A stretch of DNA of 64,000 nucleotides from Paragordius varius (Eukaryota; Nematomorpha), in contig OZ176056.1 of the NCBI GenBank assembly GCA_964247055.1, forward strand, positions 3,534,001-3,598,000, given 5' to 3'. Each line of letters begins with the position of its first letter. Position 1 is the first letter of the stretch. The notes below the pieces were generated by a model, which saw only the letters and a list, made by a program, of their open reading frames with translations, did not search any database and was not told the DNA's origin. Positions 22,970 through 35,489 of this stretch are shown in pieces. The position numbers and the translations under genes were made by a program.

Positions 22970-23995
22970 GACAGACTTTTTTTGCCATTCTTGTATTTTT
23001 AAAATTAATTTCATTAAAGAACATATATAGTATAACTGAAAAAAATTGGTCTAACACCAATTTCTATTAGGGTTTATTGAAAAATTTTGACCCCGATTTA
23101 ACATGAAACTCGAAATTTTCAAAATTAAAAGTTTTAGATAAAGAACTACATATTTTATATCATTCGGAGCGCAAAAAATAAATCTTTTGAATGTAGTTAG
23201 TTCTTTAAAGCAATCTTATGTAAAGTTATTTCAGTTTATATGGTCAAAATTTTCGATCCCTAAATCAAAAATTTTCACAGGCCACCTAATTTAAAAATCA
23301 TATTAATTATTTTAATATAAATATGAGGGTAACAGAAGCAAAAATTCAAAATTTGAAAAATATTTTGGTTTTTTTGATAAATAGTATTACTTAAATGCAT
23401 AGTTATAATTGTAAATTTACATGATTATTGAAAAGATCAAATATACCTTAAACTTTGTTAGTCTTTGAAATCTTGAAATTCTAAGCTCCCTCAAGAAAAT
23501 AAATTAATATTGATGAGATGGTAATTTTCAAAAAACAAAAAACTTAAAAACTTAAAATAGCCGTTTTGAATGAGATAAAGCAATAATTAAGTGTTTAAAT
23601 TAAAAAAATATTATCTTTTTTGGACATTCATTGTCGTCTAGACGAAGTTTTAGCTATTTTCATCCATTAGTTTAAAAATATATTGATTAAAAAAACGCCC
23701 TTCGCGCGTTTGTCGCTTCCTGTGTCCTATACTAACTATCGAAGTAAAACATATTATATGCATTTTATAGAGTTTTTATTACTCTATCAAATGAATATTA
23801 CAAATGAGCATTTGTAATATATCAAAGAAAAACATTCTCTAGTAAAATTTTGATAAAGAGGGCACATAATCAAAAAAACATTATTTAAAATTCTTAGGTG
23901 GAATTATAATTTTTATTTCAGATTTACTGTTAAAGATAGTAACATCAGAAGATGCAAAAATGAGTGGCAGAAAAATTTGTGGTCTAGTGTTATTT
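22970..23995. mobile_element. CACTG-type non-autonomous DNA transposon (copy 2)
   Basis: Same family and orientation as 9588-10704. It begins CACTGGACAGACTTTTTTTG and ends AGAAAAATTTGTGGTCTAGTG. Interior landmarks agree, including the GC-richer CGCGCGTTTGTCGC word (10392 region and 23705 region). The two copies differ by many substitutions and indels, so both are old. It is non-coding. Confidence 0.55.
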
Positions 23996-24449
23996 TTGTA
24001 ATCTGAAATTTATCTTCATGAGACATACGTGAATAACTATTATTGAATTAATTTCATTAATAATTTTCCATATTTTGACTTTTTACGCATTATAAAAAAT
24101 ATCAACATAGATGCATTCAAGTTTACGGATTTTAAATTTTAAAACTTTATGTATCAAACAAAAATCATCTATTTAAAACTCTAGCACATTCATTGTGATT
24201 AAAAGATTTTATAATCTACGACAGTTATACCATTTCCCAGTCTAAATAAACGTTTTCCCAGTCAATCGAAACATTTTCCCAGAAACGTTTTCCCAGTCAA
24301 TCGAAACATTTTCCCAGGCAATATAAAAACATTTTCCCAATCAATAAAAGCGTTTTCCCAGTCAATAAAAACGGTTTTATTTTTGATGATAAATATCAAA
24401 ACAAGAAAATCAAAACAACTTTTAACCATTATTAGCATAATATTAGGAT

Positions 24450-25440
24450 AATCTATATATTTATAAAAATGGAAAATTCTGGCTTTGTGATCTGGTACAG
24501 GAAAACCGGTAGACCCATTCAAATCCAAACTTCGAAAAAATATAATCATTAATGAATGCCCCGACAATAGCTTCGCCCTTTTTTGAAATAGGCCGCCAGT
24601 TCGGGTCCACCCCGTGTGAAAAACGGTTTTTTTTGAAAGAAGTCCACAAAAATCGTGTCTTTGAGACAATTTTCCGGATAACGTGTTGGACCATTCAATA
24701 AATATGATTTTTATTTAGTTATTTTCGATTGCGCCGAACATAGTCGTCTCGCTTTTTTGATTTAGGCCCGCTTTTTACCCGCTCCCCCTGTAAAATGCCA
24801 TTTTTCAAAAAACAAAGACCACAAAAATATATTTTTAAATCGATATTTTGCCCAAGGTATGAGACCGTAAAAATTCAATATGAATTCCTATTCTGGCAAA
24901 AATTTTAGTCAGGCGTTTCTTTGATGATAGCTGCTGGGTAAGGAGCTACCCGCTAAAAACTGATTCTTCATGTAACTTTGTGATCTGTTTCCGGAAAACC
25001 GGTGAACCCATTCAAATCCAAATATCTATAATCATAAATAAATGTACAGACAATAGCTTCGCCCTTTTCGGAATTAGGTCCCCAGTTCGGGCCCACCCCG
25101 TGTAAAAAATGGGTTAGTCAATTTTCCGGAGAACGTGTTGGACCATTCAATTTCAAATATGATTTTTATTTAGTTATTTTCGATTGCGCCGAACATAGTC
25201 GTCTCGCTTTTTTAATTTAGGCCCGCTTTTTACCCGCTCCCCCCGTAAAATGCCACCTTTTTCAAAAAACAAAGTCCACAAAAATAATTTTTTAAATCGA
25301 TTTTTTGCCCAAGGTATGAGACCGTAAAAATTCAATATGGATTCCACGTATTCCCTGTTGAAAGGCAAAAACTTTAGTCAAGCGTTTTTTTGATGATAGC
25401 TGCTGAGTAAGGAGTTTCTATCATATGTATAAATATTTCT
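24450..25440 (-). repeat. Family E fragment inserted in the foldback arm
   Basis: It begins AATCTATATATTTATAAAAA and continues through words shared with 35490-37795 (GGAAAACCGGTAGACC, TTTACCCGCTCC, TAAGGAGCTACCCGC). Two tandem sub-units of about 470 bases are visible, each containing ATTGCGCCGAACATAGTCGT (24725 and 25185). The open frames at 24262-24694 and 25174-25368 are repeat sequence, not genes. Confidence 0.55.
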
Positions 25441-25929
25441 TTAAATCTATTTTTCCCCCAAGTAAACTAAAATGTATGAATGCACCGTTGTAAAATTCCT
25501 ATGAGATCATAGCTATTAAATAATGTTTCGAAATAATCCACATATGTAGATCATTTTATTGTCCCTTTTTTCAACTAACCCCCCCCCCCCCTCCAGAAGT
25601 CTGAAGGACTTCCTCGGGCTGCGCACCAGATTTACGCTAAAATTTATTATAAAAACACAATTACTGAATGACAATTTTTCCAAGTATATTCTAGTGCACA
25701 ATCATTAATGACTTATTCTTTAAATGTTATATTTTTGGAATTTGAGTGAAGATAATATTTTTCATTTTATCGATGGTTCGCATTGATATATGCGGCTAAC
25801 TTAAAAAATCTATAGTTAAGGAATTAATAAAATTTATAAAAATATACCATTTTTATCTCAAAGGTCATTTAACACTTTATATTGGATCTTAAACATAAAT
25901 TTTACGCTAATTTTATAATATTTAACATT

Positions 25930-26215
25930 TGGTTGGGGGCCTAAGGCGGCCTTCCGAGGATCTTTGTGCGGGCCGCAAAAAATTTGAAAATCCATATGAA
26001 AAAATATGCCCACAAAATCTTAGTAATATTCATATTTATTACGCAATTATTATGAATCTATTAAATTGGTAATGATTAAAAAAAATTGTTATATTGTGTT
26101 TGTATTTTACAGTCTTATTAATCGAAAAATTATGTGAATGCCCGTATATATTTCGAATGGGGAGCCGTGTGCTTTTTGAGTTAAAAATGCGGCCCGCGAA
26201 AGTTGGACACCCTTG
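25930..26215. mobile_element. hAT-type MITE, family D
   Basis: The left part has GTGCGGGCCGCAAAAAATTT and the right part GCGGCCCGCGAAAGTTGGAC, inverted relative to each other. About 285 bases, non-coding, sitting in the spacer of the 24.2-26.8 kb foldback element. Confidence 0.55.
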
Positions 26216-27189
26216 TTTTAGTCAAATATTCTTTTTATTAAATAATTTTAAATCAAAAACATTTTTAGCAAAAATTCCGTTTAGATATTTTTTCCGACAG
26301 TATTTTTATTGACAAACCTGACATATTTAAAAACTGTTGTGAAGCGTTCCGCAAATATTAATGCGAACCATCGATAAAATAAAAAATATCTTAACTCAAA
26401 TTCCAATAATAAAACATTTAAAGAATAAGTCATTAATGATGCACTAGAATATACTTGGAAAAATTGTCATTCAATAATTGTGTTTTTAATTTAAAATTAT
26501 CTCCATATATTACGCTGATAATGGTTAAAAGTTGTTTTTACATTCTTATTTTGCTATTTATCATCAAAAATAAAACCGTTTTTATTGACTGGGAAAACGT
26601 TATGATTAGGAAAATGTTTTTATAGACTGGGAAAAGGTTTCGATCGACTGGGAAAACGTTTCGATTGACTGGGAAAATGTTTCGATTGACTGGGAAAACG
26701 TTTCAATTGACTGGGAAAACGTTTCGATTGATTGGGAAAATGTCTCGATTGACTGGGAAAACGTTTATTTGACTGGGAAATGGTATATATACCACGAATG
26801 TACTCAATTATCTCGACAACCGTTTTGCGCCAAATATTTAGGTTTTCTATTGGATAAAAACAATGAAATGATAAGATTTCATAAAATTTCATTTGTTTTT
26901 GAAAAGAGAAATTTAATTCATTTTAAATAATGGAAGGACAACCTACGATATGATTAAAAATTAGTGGTAAATATATCGGGAAAACGATTTCTGTTGTATT
27001 TTCATCGGTTTTACAGTAAATATTTAAATTTTTAAGGCACAACGTAAGACAAGGTTTTTAAAACAGTTGTGTACATACAATTGGGTCAATAAATCTTCTT
27101 TTACCTGAACATAGGCTTTATTATATAAAAAAGATGAGTTTAAAAAAATCATAACTGTTTTTAAAATGATATTTGTCTTTCTTTATTTA

Positions 27190-27350
27190 TGTATCAAGGT
27201 GTATCAAGAAAAGGGTGTGGCAGACCCACGTCGCCACTGTCCACAAAAAACGTCCCTTGCTGCCCTTCCATACACCAGTCAATGGTGGTTCAGTGACAGC
27301 CGTCTAGTTGCGTTAGGGGTCGGGTTGACTTCTAGGGATATAATGATAAG
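27190..27350. other. GC-rich island of unknown nature
   Basis: About 150 bases of far higher G+C than anything around (GTGGCAGACCCACGTCGCCA, then GGGGTCGGGTTGACTTC). All three plus frames were read: one is open for 64 codons (27166-27360) but matches nothing I recognise. No tRNA-like or inverted-repeat fold stood out. It could be a fragment of a transferred or structural-RNA-derived sequence, or part of an exon of an unseen gene. Confidence 0.3.
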
Positions 27351-27984
27351 TTTTATATAAAGACATGTATAAATTAAATGTAGATATATTTGGCAATTAC
27401 AGATAAATATTTCCTATCAACTATTTCCTAAATTTTTAATGTTTAATAGTTTTAATATTTTATAAATATTCTACTATAGTATAACTAAATGATTTATTAT
27501 ATTGTAACATTGGTCGTTGTCCTTTGAATTAAATATATTATTCGTCTTTACTTATATTGTCATCAGATCCTTTAAGTGCTCATTAAAGTGTGATCTATTC
27601 TAAATTATTTGCCCTTTCGAGACAATAATGTATTGTTGAAACCATTAGTTCTTAATGGTCTTAAATAATTTATATAATGTTTTGTTTTATTAATTTCAAT
27701 ATAAATATCTGCAAATGTGTCTAACGGCTATGAAATTTTTTTCGGTATTATATGGTGTAGGGCCATTAAGACAAGATAAATATTTTTCGCAGCCCTTTGA
27801 AAATTTTTGGTGACATGGTTTAAATAAAAGACACTTTTGATATACCATTAACAATCCAAATTGACCTTAAAAGTGTGTTTTTGGTCTAATATAACTCATT
27901 ATTAGAGATATTGATCGCATATTTCTAAAATACCTATGAAAACTTAATTTTTGATTTATTCTATAATTATAACAAACTAGCTGC

Positions 27985-30295
27985 CCTGTGACGCTTTACT
28001 GTGATGTAATCTCACCGATAATTATACGATTTGCAATATATTGATGGAGATAAAATAATATAAAACGTATTTAATAAAAAATGTCTTTAATTTTCTTTTA
28101 CCGGTTTTTGCATAGGCTCAAATATTGTTTACTTTAAATTAACCATACTTAAACTATTAGAGTTAATATTCTATCATCGGATTAAATTTTAGATTTTCGT
28201 TTTACGATATCATGGTTGTGTTGACACAGCTGGGATCAAGGAATATAAAAAATAACTCATTTGTAAAAGGTAAGAATGTAGGAATTTCCCCGAAATGTGT
28301 TTAACTGAACTCGTATGGCTCATAAGTTTCTTAAATATTAGGCTCCAAAACCAAGCCATTTTTGTATGGCGTCTCAGTTTTAAACCGATAGACTTCTACC
28401 CATAGACCTATATTGAAACAGCGTTGAGTTAAATTCTTTACCTTTATAGGGCAAATATTTGGAATCATCTTTGATATCATCGTCTCATGGTCTATTTGAA
28501 AAATATTTCAACACTATATAAACGTTTGATGGCGTATTTTTAGGGCATAAAGGCCCTAAATTAACTGCGAATAAACGGCTGACCTTTTTTGCCTAATTAC
28601 AGGTAACAAGCTTTTATGAGCTTTTATGGCTTCTTGATTTTTCTGTAAATTAGCTCCAAAACAACGCAATTTATATAAGTAACGCAATTTTTGGCGGTTA
28701 ACTCCTTACATAGGGGCAGGTATAAAAAAAGCGTTAGATTTTTTCTTTACATGGGGAATATATGGAATTATCATGGATTTCATATCTGATTAAACTCATA
28801 GGTTTTTTAAAATTTGGCTCCAAAGGCATGCTGTATCTATGGACGCAGTTTTATGCGGGTAGTCCCCTAACCAGGGGCGAAAAAAAGCGTTCGATTATAA
28901 TTTTTACCTTTCGGGTAATACCTGGTAATTCCATAGGGTCTCGTGGGATTTTCGAAAAATTGCCTCAAATCAATAAGTCATTCTATGGTGGAACATTTTT
29001 CAGGGCAAGGGTTGGGGTAATTTAATAAAACCACTCTACTTAAATTTTTGCCTTTTTACGGGTAATATTTCAAGCCCTTATTGAACTCATTGGCCTGATA
29101 AGTTTTCTAAATTTTGCATCCAAAGTCACGCTGTATCGATATGGTGGCGCAGATATAGACGGATAGCCCTCTACCCAGAGGGTAATATAAAAAAGACGTT
29201 CGATAAAAAATGTTGCCTTTACATGGAAATACCTAAAATCATCATTCATTCCATATGTTCTTATTAGTTTTTGTATTGGCTTTAAAACTAAATAATAACT
29301 AAATGATAGCGCATTTTTAGGGCGTAAAGGGCCTAATTAACAGTTAATTTAAAAAACCACTCGACTTAAATTTTTCTTTTTACGTGTTATATAAGGCGCT
29401 TATTAAACTTATATGGCCTGATAAGTTTTATTAAAATTTACTCCTAACCCACTCAATTTCGATATGGTAACGCAGTTTTAGGCGGGTAGCTCCCTACCCA
29501 GAGGCTGATACCAAAAAAGCGATGGATTAAAATGTTTGCCTTTTTACGGATAATACCTGGAATCATGATTGATTCTATATGCTCTCATCAGTTTTTGGAA
29601 AAGTTGCTCAAAATTAAAAAATCATTCTATGGTGGCGCTTTTTCATGGCGTGAAGGGCCTAATTAACGGCTAATTCAAAAAACCGCTCGATATAAATTTT
29701 TGCCTTGTTACGGGTAATTTAAGCAGCTATTGAACACATATGGCCTGATAAATTTTCTAAATTTGCCCTTAAGTCAGGCTGTATCGATATGACGGGAGTT
29801 TTTAGCGGGTACTCCTTACCGAGCAGCCAATATAAAAAACGCTCGACGTAAATTTTTGCCTTTTAATAGGGAATATCTGGAATCCGTATTTGGCCGAAAA
29901 ATTGATTCAAAAAATTATTTTTGTGAACTTAATTTATTTAAAAAAATGGCATTTTGCGAGGGGAGCGGGTAAAAAGAGGGCCTAAATTAAAAAGGCTAGC
30001 TGACAATGTTCGGCGCAATCTAAGAAGTAAGTAAAAATCATATTTGAAATTGAATGGTCCAACACATTTTCGGTAAAATTGTCTCAAAGATACAATTTTT
30101 TAAGACTTTTTTCAAAAAAACCCGTTTTTTACACGGGGTGGGCGCGAACTGGGGGCCTAATTCAAAAAAGGGCGAATGTCGGGGCATTCAATAATTATAT
30201 TTTTTCGACATTTGAATTTGAATGGATTTACTGGTGTTCCGGAAACAGTTCACAAAGCTACCACTTTCCATTTTTATAAATTAGATTAACAATTA
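27985..30295 (+). repeat. Family E, left arm of a ~9.8 kb inverted structure
   Basis: About 2.3 kb made of degenerate sub-units of 300-400 bases. Each contains words like TTTTTGCCTTTTTACGGGTA, TCATATGGCCTGATAAGTTT and GTAGCTCCCTACCCAGAGG. The whole arm recurs inverted at 35490-37795, from the outer GATGTAATCTCACCGATAAT to the inner ATTTTTATAAATTAGATTA. There is no transposase. The open frames at 28762-29025 and 30079-30279 are sub-unit translations without family features. It is probably an arm of a large non-autonomous DNA element. Confidence 0.65.
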
Positions 30296-30364
30296 ACAAA
30301 CTTAAAAAAAATCCGGCGATCGATTTGTAAACAATAGCGGAAGTATGTTTAAAGCAGAGATTAA

Positions 30365-30640
30365 ACCAATGGCTTCGCGGGTCGCATTTTTGGATGAAAA
30401 ATCCGACGAGCCGCATTTGCTGAATATATGGTAATTAACAAATATTATATTAGATTTTATACATAAAACTTTACTATTTATTTTAACAATCTACTATTTA
30501 TTTTAACAATTACCAATTCATTGCCAAGATTGAGAAGACTTAATCGGAAAATTTGTTTAAAATTAACTATATTTAGCTTACTGAAATGTTTTATTTATTT
30601 CTCGCCCGGCATGTTGAACACCTCTGGTCTTATAAAAATT
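30365..30640. mobile_element. hAT-type MITE, family D
   Basis: It carries GGCTTCGCGGGTCGCATTTT at one end and CGCCCGGCATGTTGAACACC at the other, the degraded family D ends. It lies just inside the left family E arm. Confidence 0.4.
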
Positions 30641-30789
30641 TCCAAGGAATTTTGATGACCAAAATTACAAAGTCTGGAAAAAATTTGGATTTTAAAATAA
30701 TTCCAGGATTGTCGGTGTGTAAGGATAAACACCAATTTCTATGCATTTTACTTAAATAGTGTCTTTATAAACTTCAAGTTGTCTTTGAA

Positions 30790-30905
30790 TAATTTAATCA
30801 GATATGCTGTTTTTCACAATACTGAATTTTTGACAAAAACAGCGCCTGTGTTGCGCTGACTTTTGTACTCCTTGGTGAAATTTAAAGTAAATAATTTATA
30901 CACAA

Positions 30906-30964
<59 letters not shown>

Positions 30965-32410
30965 TTTCCTTTAATTATATAAAAAATTATTGTAGAATTG
31001 AATAAAGCACTCTTTAAGAATATTTCCAATTTATAAAAATTAAATGGTTCTTTGTTTGGTAAAAATATTGGCCTATTTAATGGTTATTATTATTTTCTGC
31101 TCGAACTATAAACGGAATTACGTTTTGGATTAGTCATACCGCTTATCAATGCAGTCATTAGCGCAGTGGCTGCTCTATAAATCTCAGACTCCACCGCAAA
31201 AGCTAATGACCCTTTCAATCAAATTTAAAATCAACACAAAATTAATTTATGAATTAGTATATATTTTATCAAGTTTAAAAAGTTCCATTTTTGTTTTAAT
31301 TAAGTTTCAGTTTATTAAAGTTTTATTTAGTTTACACCTAATTATCAAACGGTAAATATTTTATAAAATTTTATTTCCCTAATTATATAATCATATATCA
31401 CTGCGTCCCAAAGTCGGGGAGTATAAACAAATACACAGAGGAAATATATATATATAAATTCTTAAAGGAAAATGTATCAGGATAATTATTTTTGGTTTTG
31501 GACTTTACAATTCCTTTAGAAAATTTTTTATCACTTTTGTAAAAATTGCTCCATATCAGAACTACGCACATTTAATTATATCAAATTTAACTTATTATAG
31601 CTAGATGCTTCATTCCAAAAATTACAAATGCCAAGATTCGCTATAATTTTATAATTTATTTTAATTCATATGAGAAATATGTTTATTGCATATTTTGAAG
31701 AAATTATTACGAGTAAGGACAGTATTTATGTATCTTAGAGGGTGAAAAGGTAGAAAAAACTTTAAGATATTTTAAATACACTTTTTATATATCGATGCCG
31801 AAATATCCATCATCATAAAATATTTATTAAAAGATGTATTTGTTCGTCTTCAAATTTAAGTTAAATATAAAATGTTACTAGAATTAAATTAAAAGTTGAA
31901 CAAATGTTAAATCAAAATGTTGAGGTGACAGAAATGTTAAACGTCAAGTTATATAAGTTTTTTTGCCTATTTCACTACTCTAAATGTTTAAATATATTTT
32001 GAACAATATATGTATTTATTTTTAAAAAATGTATGTCATAATCTATAATTATATTAAAATTTATAAAGGCGAAATCTCTGAATTTTGCATTTCAATAAAA
32101 CTACCCAATTTCAGCTGCTGACAAAAATGTAATTTAGGACTCCACATCTAAAAATTAAAATTTTGTGGATGTATTGCTATGATTTTTATACATGAATTAT
32201 GCTGTATTACGATTATATATTTTGGATTTAAGCATCATTCACAAAAATGTTTTTAATCTTGCATCTGCTTTTGCGATTTTCCGATATGTTGCCACAAAAG
32301 TATTATTAGTTTTTTTAATCCATCGTAAGACCCAAAAGCATCATAAAAATCTTGATACATTTATTTATCAGAATATATTATTTCATCAATATATTGTTCG
32401 CACTGTGTAA
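30790..32410 (+). mobile_element. Composite transposon, with family A sequence inside (copy 1)
   Basis: The first 560 bases match 44190-44600: CAGATATGCTGTTTTTCACA, then CGCTGACTTTTGTACTCCTT and TATTTTCTGCTCGAACTATA. From about 31400 family A sequence follows, ending at about 32410 with CGCACTGTGTAA. Copy 2 at 44187-45707 has the same order. A tRNA-like word, TTAGCGCAGTGGCTGC, sits at about 31158. An (AT)n run is at 30914-30962. No intact coding frame was seen. Confidence 0.5.
30914..30962. repeat. (AT)n microsatellite
   Basis: About 24 uninterrupted AT units within the composite element; absent at the matching place in the copy at 44.3 kb. Confidence 0.95.
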
Positions 32411-32439
32411 GAAACATTTAAAGATTAAAGTCAAAGTCA

Positions 32440-33560
32440 CGTCATTAGTGCATTTTAAAGAGTGTGTGCAGCCCTACTTGGCAGCTAATTGAAAAAATAC
32501 CTGACAAAAATTTTAGCAACTATACGGGGAGCGCTTAATATAATTACTGATTTTATATTTACCTGAGCGAAAAATAATCTTCTTATTTTTACATAAATAC
32601 AGATTTCAATGAGAGTAAAGTTCTACCAAGGGGCAATGAAAAAAGCAAACCTAAAATATTTGCAGTTATGCAGAAAATACCAGAAACCTTTATTGATATC
32701 ATATCTTTAATGGGTTTTCAGAAAACGTGCTTCACTACATGGTGTTGCCTTTATATGCTATTTGAGAAAGCGCTCGACATAAATCTTTGCCTTTATACAG
32801 GTGCCTTATATTGAGTTTGAATATTATGACTTCAAAGCCACGTTCAATTCGTATAGTGGCGCATCGTAAAGTAGCTCCCTAACCAGATATTGATATAAAA
32901 AAGCGCTCTACTAAAATTTTTGCCTTAATACTAGGAATTCCTGAATCCATTATTGATTTTATATGGTTCATTTATCTTTTGAACCCGTGCCTCAAAACCA
33001 AATTTTTATATGGTGATTCTTTTACAGAATGAAGGTGTCCCAGTGACTATTTAAAAAATGTTTATCAAATATTTGGTCTTTATATAGAAATCATATGAAT
33101 ATAATATTGATTCCTTCTCGCTAGTTGAAAATTGCTTCAAAGTTAAATAATATTTCTATGGTTCATGGCTTCCTGAGCAGCGACCAAAAAGAAACCGGCT
33201 TATTGATTTTATAGGAAATGTTTCAAGCTTTTACTCCATATAATCTCATAAGTTTTCTAAAATTCGCTTCCAAGCCATTAATTATTTATATGGGCGCATC
33301 AGCAAAGGGACGCATTCATACTGGGTGTTAAAAAAAGCTATCATCTTTGTCTTCTTATAGATACCTGAAACCATTATTATTTATAAATATAGTTAAATTT
33401 GGGCGAAAAAAGGTTATGACATTTTACCGGAGGAGCGGGTAAAGTTTTTAAAAAAGTTGGTTAACTATAGTTGGGAAAATTGTACCTAGATAAAAATTTA
33501 TCATTGAATTGACCGGTCTCCCGTTATCCGGGCCTAAAAGTGTCTTATAATAACCTTATG
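32440..33560 (+). repeat. Family E, diverged partial copy
   Basis: Degraded sub-units in the same orientation as 27985-30295, with TAGCTCCCTAACCAG, GCGCTCGACATAAATC and GGAGCGGGTAAAG words. It is more diverged than either main arm and lies between them. Confidence 0.5.
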
Positions 33561-35485
33561 TTATTTAAAATATTATAAAATTTCCAATATTGTTTTTAAA
33601 TGAGCGCACATGTTTTCTGTACTTTTTTAAACACATCATTACTCCTTTTTATAAATATTGCGAATTTTTATATTAGCGGTTGAAGTATTATGTATACCAC
33701 CGTGTCTCCATTGATTAGATTATATAAAGTTAAATCGGTTAGATAAGGTAAGATAACATTAAAATTTTGAAGCTTTACATCCAAATTTCTTTAAACATAA
33801 ACCATATATATAAACACAGAGTTTTTGATTGAGTATTCTCTTAAGTTCATGTTTTGTTACAATTGTTGGCGTTTATGGTATTTTTTATTTTAAATTTGAA
33901 GCGTTTTAAAAAATATTGTAAACGAAAAATGTGTATTAAATTGTTAGGTTAACAATGTATGCAAACAGTGTTTTTTTTATTTAAATAATTATCGGTATCT
34001 GACAATTATTTAAAATAACCAATATTTTCAGGAATGATTTCAATATAATGTGATATATAAGTTTGAGAAATACTCAAAATTTAATTATTGGGATTCTTTA
34101 CTTTTTACCTGTTAACCCAGAACTTTAAATTTTTTCTTTGCTGAGTTTATAAACTACTTCATTTTTGAAAAAACAACAGCTGTTTTTAGATTATGATTCT
34201 ATAATTTGAAGATATAATGTGATAACTCAAAAAATTTTCAGTTATATTATTTATTCATATTATAAAAGATAAACGATTTAACACTGTACCATTTTGGAGG
34301 CGCAAAGTTTGAGATAATTTTTTAAAATTTTACATAGTACAATTATTGTAAAATGCGCTAAAAACCGATAGAATGCATATTTTTGCCAAACATTATAAAC
34401 ACATTAAGAAATACTTTTTAGAAGATAAAACTACAAAAAAAGAAAATAAATCTGGTTATCTAGTTTAAAACAGGGTTGTCCAACACGCTGACCGATTTGC
34501 AAAAAATTAGCTAAAATATGATCACCGAAGCTTGGCAAAAATGATATATCAAACATTTTTTTCTGAATAGGTCCATTCCATCAACAACGAACTTAAAAAA
34601 ATTGTTATATTGTGATTTATATTTTATAGTATTATGTTTGAAATTTAGTAAGATATAGAAAAAATTTGTGGTGTTAACAATCTATGTTCCGTTTGACTGC
34701 ATATGTAAGGATTTAGACCGTTAAAACGGTTCAAAATCTATTCCTAATTGATTCAAATACTAACGTATTCACTAATTAGCTGTATTATCCTTTCCCTTGT
34801 TAAAATTTTTGTTTACAATTTAAACAACTTAATGTCAAAATGAATAGAATATCTTAAAATTATTTATGTAATAGGAGTTGTGAGATATTTAGGCATTTTT
34901 TGTTTAATAATAATTGGTAAGTGTTATGCAATTCTGAAAGATATACTTTGTTTTTATATCATAATTTTCTGTGTTACATGCAAATGTGAAATACATACCT
35001 TGGTTGTATATCATAACTTTCACCGTTATTTGAATTGTATTATTTTCTATATTTTTTGTGTACTATGTAAATATTATATCCTTTGTTACTTGAAATTTTA
35101 TCGATATAATGCAAATTATGTACAACTAAAATTAGTATATATAAACCCTAAAAAACCGAATAAATTCATTTCACATTTCTTATATTATCTCCTCATCTTT
35201 ACAAGATAACAGTAAGTAAAAACATACACATTAAAAAATCAAATTTAAAATCGAAAACATCATTTTATATAATGTAAACAAGCTAATAGATATAAACAAA
35301 ATTATAAATGTTTTTATATATATTAATAATTTATGAATAAACACTAATAACTTGTTTCACGATCAAAAACTATGAGTTTAAATTTTTATAGATAGAGGAC
35401 ATAAAAACTAATATTATCAAAATACCTTTTGAAGTTATAGAAACTCCAAAGATCATATATTAATTGCTTAATTTGGAAGCTGATG
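33560..35485. other. Spacer of the inverted structure, nothing recognised
   Basis: AT-rich DNA. A degraded hAT-type end lies at about 34460-34640 (GGGTTGTCCAACACGCTGAC). The 109-codon open frame at 34880-35209 is low-complexity (Tyr, Cys, Ile, Phe), has no family features, and is treated as chance. Confidence 0.4.
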
Positions 35486-35489
35486 AAGT

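Larger units (their letters stand above)
24222..26790. repeat. Foldback element with 21-bp tandem-repeat arms, interrupted
   Basis: The left arm starts TATACCATTTCCCAGTC and holds tandem units of the type GTTTTCCCAGTCAATCGAAA (24225-24375). The right arm (26590-26785) holds about nine inverted units and ends GACTGGGAAATGGTATATA. Further inside, 24380-24445 pairs with 26520-26585, and 25635-25790 pairs with 26350-26490. The left arm is broken between about 24450 and 25635, where a piece of another repeat family (E) is inserted. The spacer holds a hAT-type MITE (25930-26215). The arms still match closely, so the element is fairly young. It encodes nothing recognised. A run of twelve C lies near 25580. 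Confidence 0.65.

Noticed and set aside
24262-24694. 135- and 77-codon open frames on the minus strand
   Set aside because: They lie across tandem-repeat arms and family E sequence; translations are repeated words, not protein domains.
26590-26790. Regular 21-bp repeats that could suggest a CRISPR-like array
   Set aside because: Units are directly adjacent without unique spacers, the host is a eukaryote, and the same units occur inverted at 24225-24375; it is a foldback arm.
31150-31230. tRNA gene
   Set aside because: TTAGCGCAGTGGCTGC resembles a tRNA D-arm/box A region, but no acceptor stem or matching T-arm could be paired; at most a tRNA-derived piece of a repeat.
34880-35209. 109-codon open frame rich in Tyr, Cys, Ile and Phe
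   Set aside because: Low-complexity composition in AT-rich DNA, no splice or family support, inside the repeat spacer.
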